Source of the DNA: Xiphias gladius
Taxonomy: Eukaryota > Chordata > Actinopteri > Istiophoriformes > Xiphiidae
Direction of reading: 5' to 3'
DNA length: 64,000 nt
Assembly: GCF_016859285.1 (NCBI RefSeq)
Contig: NC_053407.1
Coordinates: 19,650,699 to 19,714,698 of the forward strand
Shown here: positions 59,701 through 64,000 of the stretch, piece after piece
Position numbering within the stretch: the stretch's first letter is position 1
Layout: every line of letters begins with the position of its first letter
Program-made: the position numbers and the translations under genes
The notes under the pieces: generated by a model
Database searches by the model: none
What the model was told of the DNA's origin: nothing
The model's input: the letters and a program-made list of their open reading frames with translations, nothing else

Positions 59701-62112
59701 AAAGAAAATACATACACCCATATATAAAAAAAAATATATATATTTTTTTTTTTTTTTACAAAAAGAGCCATTGCTCTTTTTGTAAAACACAAGCAAAATA
59801 TTAACAAGTTATTTTATTTTGTTTGGAAATATAATGGAAAGAAACAACAGTGTATGTCAATAAAGATAATAATAGCATTTTTATTTTTGGGTCATGTGGT
59901 ACAAACTGAACAAGGACATATGCTATTTCTCGCTAACATCCGTGTTTGTATTGGAGAAGGAGACACAACTTGAGAAAGGGGGTTACTCTTTTTTGGTTGG
60001 AAGACACTTTGAGGATTCTGGAAATACCTTCAGAACAGTGGTAATTGTTTTTAAATGGCCTTCCAGGTTTTTCCAAGATTGCTGCGTAGTTATTTCAAGA
60101 AAATTGCATGCTTAGTTCTGTGACTTGAATGTAATGATAATAAAGTACACGGGAGGCACAAGCCTGGGCTAGTTTTATGGGATACTGGACAGTGTGATTA
60201 ACCTAGCTTTCCTCAATTCATGAGGGACTATGAGATTAGTAACAGCTCCTCTCAAATGACAAGAAATGCAATGTGAAACTTCTTTTAGGATGACTGGCTG
60301 ATATAACTAAACTATAATTTATAGTATGTAATTACACATTTTACAGAGAAATTACATTACGCCAAATGCACTTTTTGGAAAAAATAATTCCAAACATAAT
60401 ACTACTATGACACTGTCACTGCTACTATACATGTATTGTATTGTATTTATGTGTGTAAGTGTTTGGTGAGAAAAAAATTGGGCTAACGAATGTCAACTCT
60501 GACTGTGCTGGTTTCACTGTGTCATGGGTTAACTATTGTTTGACAAGTTAGCAAGTATCTAAGATAAATTAAACAGGTCTAATATTGTATGCTGAGGAGT
60601 AGAAATGTAAGTTATTTCATAGAGTTGGAACATAAAACATTTCCAAGGGAATACTACTTTTATGGACATTCGCCATTTGTTGTCTATTTCCAGGCTCTAA
60701 GTTTAAAATTCCAATCAGGAAAACAGGCATTACTGCGTACAACCCTACTTTAGAATGTAGTATAAAACTTTCAGCAAAGAACAACTTTTTCTTTTTTCAT
60801 TGAGATAAGCTACCAATTTATCAATCTAGACACCCATTAATTAGGCTGAGATAAGCTATTCTCACCAGTCAATATAACTTCAAACTGCACAGAGAGACTT
60901 AAAAGGCCTCTATGGGTATCTTTGACCCTGACTAAGTAGGAAAAATGCAAAATTTCCTGAAAAATCTCTTTCCTTAACTCTGTGAGGGTTTACTGTGGTG
61001 TGTGATGAAGTTCACCTTGGGTGGCTCCTCTACAGCAGAGGCTTGGTACTTCTTCATCCTTTCAAACACAGAGCTATCAGCACAGCCTCCCTCTGGGCCG
61101 TACTTGTGCGGGTAGTCTGAGTGAGAGAGGCAGACACAACACTGTTAGGATTATGGGAGACAATGTTAGCTACTTAACCCCCTGAGTCATTCTATTTCTG
61201 GCACTATTCATGATCAGCTAATGGATGTACTTACACGCCACTTGAGCCTAGCTTTGCTGTGTGAGCTGTTACTTTCCTGTCTCTCTCATTAGCGATTCTT
61301 CTCACAATTCTGTTTAATTTGCCCCTCAGCCACATACTATATGTACACAGACGATTTTAAATTACGGGTCGCCAGTGTAGTGAAGTGTGCTTGGTGCTCA
61401 CTATCAGTACCAACATTTTAAAGACTGCTGAAATGAGCCAGTAGCCCAAGAGAAAGATCGTGTTACTCGGCTAATGAGCACCCCAGGTATCGCTGCTCCC
61501 TGGGGGGCGATCACACCAGTCTGCCTCCATCAGCGCAAATGCCCTAACCTTGCACTTTGCAGATAACACATTTACATAAGAATGAATCCAATTACAAACA
61601 TTCAGTGGTTACAATAAAATACGCTCTCAAAGTATTTGTGTTACTGAAGTTGCTGGGTACTTACGAATGTCGTCTTCGTGGTAGATGACAGAGTGGAAGG
61701 GCACATCTTTGCCCTCCAAGTATCTCTCAGCAGGCTCCACGTAGTAGGTGCCGTGGTAGCTCTGAATGAAGCCCTCAAACTTACCATCCACAATGGAGCC
61801 ATGAGTCAGGGTCCCTTTCTCACCTGGGAATCCAAATTACGGAAGTATAGGTGTGTCAGAAGATTCACACAAGATCAGGTATTCATATTTCAGTAAACAT
61901 GATAATCAACAAAATGCTTAGGGTTGCATTACTGCTTTCATTATTAAGGAATACATTAAAACAAGTGGATTGAAATTAGAAGTACAGTCTCACCGTAGAT
62001 TTCCCCAGTGTAGATATGAGAGGTATCATATGGCATCTCTTCTCCTGAAACATCTACCTTTAAACCTTGGGCAAACAAGGTGGTATCCCTCTTCATTCGT
62101 AAATTAAAATGC
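54157..62112 (-). CDS. adam10: adam10, ADAM metalloprotease 10 (last 14 coding exons; N-terminus outside window)
   Basis: ADAM10 is the membrane zinc metalloprotease that sheds ectodomains such as those of Notch and APP. Exons in transcript order are 62112-61994, 61823-61665, 61116-61016, 59236-59087, 58441-58349, 58257-58074, 57756-57593, 57477-57294, 56518-56368, 56247-56064, 55956-55848, 55728-55508, 55394-55268 and 54386-54157, about 724 residues. In order they show the prodomain ([12 protein letters not shown]), cysteine switch YGPEGGCAD, furin site LLRKKR, catalytic [12 protein letters not shown], disintegrin [12 protein letters not shown], cysteine-rich part, membrane helix and the end NYQMGQMRR. 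Human ADAM10 has 16 exons, so two lie to the right. The cytoplasmic tail is expanded by about 45 residues rich in His, Gly and Gln. Zebrafish has two adam10 genes, and which one this is cannot be told. Confidence 0.96.
54387..55267. other. adam10 intron before the last exon
   Basis: About 0.9 kb, AT-rich, with a local tract of short TATA-type repeats near 55130-55215. Nothing else was recognised. Confidence 0.5.
57294..57756 (-). CDS. adam10: adam10 catalytic-site exons (57756-57593 and 57477-57294)
   Basis: The zinc-binding motif HEXXHXXXXXH is split: [10 protein letters not shown] closes one exon and HD opens the next. The intron falls exactly between the Pro and His codons. The first exon also carries [19 protein letters not shown], nearly identical to human, so the protease should be active. 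Confidence 0.95.
58773..58882. repeat. dispersed element, copy D (5' end) and adjoining shared segment
   Basis: TTAAAGGAATAGTTTGACAT and GGCTTTCTTGCCGTGAGATA match the left ends of copies A and B. The following CATTACTCCATACAACCCTA recurs with few changes at 60717-60765. Confidence 0.55.
59237..61015. other. large adam10 intron with A-rich tracts
   Basis: About 1.8 kb. It contains A-rich and T-rich simple sequence at 59670-59760 and a segment at 60717-60765 similar to one in the intron at 58839-58882. No gene was seen. Confidence 0.55.
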
Positions 62113-64000
62113 CTGAAATCAAAGACATAAAACTATATAACATCTGAAAACTGTGTTTTCTATATTGCGAGAAATCTGTTTCCGTGATGTCCCAAAACTG
62201 TCTCCTGATTTTTTTCATGTCACAGAGTATGAGTCTACAGATTTGGGTGTGGATCTGAATTTGGCTTCTCTTTGGGAGGTACGCAATATTCCCCCAGCCT
62301 TTGAGAAGAATGAAAATGCAAATGAAAGGGGAAAAGGTTGAAAGCAAGAGTACGGCTTGGCAGAGAGAAAACATCTAAGCTGTTTCCTGCTGCAGAAGGG
62401 AAACTGCAGTCTTTAATTGTTTGTTCACTTTTAAGAGAGGGAGGAGAAAATTAGGACATCTTGAAACATTCTAGCTTTTTGTTGATCTAACATAGGGCTG
62501 TTGTTACAGTAAACCTTGGGTTTCATGTAACAACTACACAGTGCTCTGACTGTATGTAAGTTACTGTTCTGTAGGTCAGTGCACAGCAGCTAACATAACA
62601 GCAAGAAAACTGAGGGCTTTGTAGAATTTAGATCTGAGAAATATGGTCAAACTTGACACAAATCTTGCCCTGTATATGTATAGCATCCACTGAAAAACTG
62701 TTTGTTTTTTTTATTTTATTTATGAATTAGTATCAGGGGGAAAATGTAAGGTACACAAAGACCAGAAAGCAGGAAAATATCAGCTATTTCAGATATATTT
62801 AGACATTTTGTTAAAATCAGGAAAAGAGAAGGTGGCTGGTGCTGCAAATTAAATGTAAGCATTGGAATTGTGTCTCTAGGTTTGTCATGAAGTCAAAAGG
62901 AAAAGAAGAACACATATTCCTGCTTTTCAAAGCAAAAGACATCTTCCTTCCATGCACTTGTTTGCGAGGCTCTTATCGTTTTCTTCCTTATTAAGCACCA
63001 TCAGAGTTTGGGAACAGCAGGCCCTGCTACAGGCAGGATGATAAACAGCTTTTGCCAAGCTCCCAGCCAGATGGTCTTGACTATGTCATGGAGAGTGTAG
63101 ACACTTTCCATCAAGCGACACCAACCCCTCAAAATGCTGGATAAGGAACCATGACCAGGACTGTATGTATCCATCCATCCATTCTCTATACCTTGAGGGG
63201 GCTCCCACCCAGGTATCAAGTGTATGGAAACACCCTGGAAACACCCGATCTATCAAAGGGGTAATTAACATACAGACAAACACATTCACAGTTTCTACTT
63301 CACCTGACATGCATGTATTTAGAATGTGGCAGGAAATCAGAACAAGCCCAAACTGGGAATGCAACTAACAATTATTTTCATTATCAGTTAATTTCCTGAT
63401 TAATCTTCTAATCAATTAACTGTTTGTTCTATAAAATGTCAGAAAATAGCAAAAAAAAAACCCAAAAAAAAACCAAAACAAAAAAAAACTTGAATACCAA
63501 AGTATGCGTCTACAGATATCTTATTTTGTCCAACCAACAGTCCCGAACACAAAAATTAGCAGTTTACCATCACATAAGACAAAGAAAAGCAGCAAATCCT
63601 CACAACTGAGAAGCCTGATCTAGGGGATATCTGATATTACTGCTTGAAAAAAAAATGGCTTGAATGATTAATAGATTATCAAAATAGTTGCCAGGTCTTT
63701 TCCCGTCAATCGACCAATCGATTTATTGTTTCAGCTCTAAGGAAAAAACTACTATAGAAACTATATAGAAAAGACTGAGATTTAATATCCATCGTCACCA
63801 CAGAGTCAAGTGATGCCCCTGACCAGGTCTACGATTTCATACAACAGGATTAATGTAAACAACTTTCAATCACTCCACAAATCTGTGCTACAGCTGACCT
63901 CCACCTCTAATCATAAACAACGTGGACAATTGGGATGAGCTTTGCAAATACAGAAACAGGTAAATAAGGAGCTAGATTAGGAGACATAAAAACAGACAGC
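62113..64000. other. adam10 upstream intron (5' exons beyond the edge)
   Basis: The exon that should precede 62112, encoding the start of the prodomain, was not seen before the window ends. The intron includes a hAT-like repeat (63355-63741) and a 20-bp exact match to an adam10 coding exon at 63194-63213. Confidence 0.55.
63355..63741 (+). repeat. dispersed hAT-like repeat, copy 3
   Basis: It begins with GGGAATGCAACTAACAATTA, contains TTTTGTCCAACCAACAGTCC and AGCAGCAAATCCTC, and ends TTTATTGTTTCAGCTCTAAG. Its block order is the same as in copy 2 (26027-26325), with an A-rich simple insert at 63450-63488. Confidence 0.65.

Overview
The window is vertebrate nuclear DNA and almost certainly comes from a ray-finned (teleost) fish. 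Genes are split by many short GT-AG introns, the noncoding DNA is AT-rich with microsatellites, and several dispersed repeats look like teleost DNA transposons and SINEs. Five protein-coding genes were rebuilt exon by exon. Their order and strand, rfx7(-) tcf12(+) cgnl1(+) aqp9(+) adam10(-), match human 15q21-22 (RFX7, TCF12, CGNL1, AQP9, ADAM10). No exon was recognised of the genes that lie between them in human (TEX9, MNS1, ZNF280D, POLR2M/GCOM1, ALDH1A2, LIPC). A thinned block like this would fit one copy of a region duplicated in the teleost genome duplication.

Layout. 1-9873 (-): the N-terminal half of rfx7, a winged-helix transcription factor, in nine coding exons. The last exon runs off the left edge, and an AT-AC minor-spliceosome intron splits the DNA-binding domain. 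9.4-12.6 kb: CpG-rich DNA with the probable rfx7 promoter, a Tc1-like transposase fragment and a second CpG island. 12.6-18.4 kb: AT-rich intergenic DNA with a CRE-like site and an inverted octamer pair. 18613-28251 (+): tcf12 (HEB), starting at the exon of the short HEBAlt isoform and ending after the bHLH domain. The N-terminal exons of the long canonical isoform were not found. 30.7-43.1 kb (+): cgnl1 (paracingulin), a CpG-rich 5'UTR exon and 18 coding exons for a head plus a long coiled coil. One of its introns is GC-AG. 43326-46937 (+): aqp9-like aquaglyceroporin, six exons, complete. 47.7-51.2 kb: intergenic, with a degenerate transposon. 51.2-62.1 kb (-): adam10, the last 14 coding exons from the prodomain to the C-terminus. 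Its first exons lie beyond the right edge.

The genes share a conserved neighbourhood and no common pathway: two transcription factors (RFX7, TCF12), a junctional scaffold (CGNL1), a glycerol/water channel (AQP9) and a membrane sheddase (ADAM10). The points most worth following are the U12 intron in rfx7, the apparent restriction of this tcf12 to a HEBAlt start with an octamer-plus-TATA promoter, and the unusual low-complexity tails of the Adam10 and Aqp9 proteins. No tRNA, rRNA, CRISPR or prokaryotic feature was seen. Family identifications come from remembered protein sequences and visible motifs, not from a database search.
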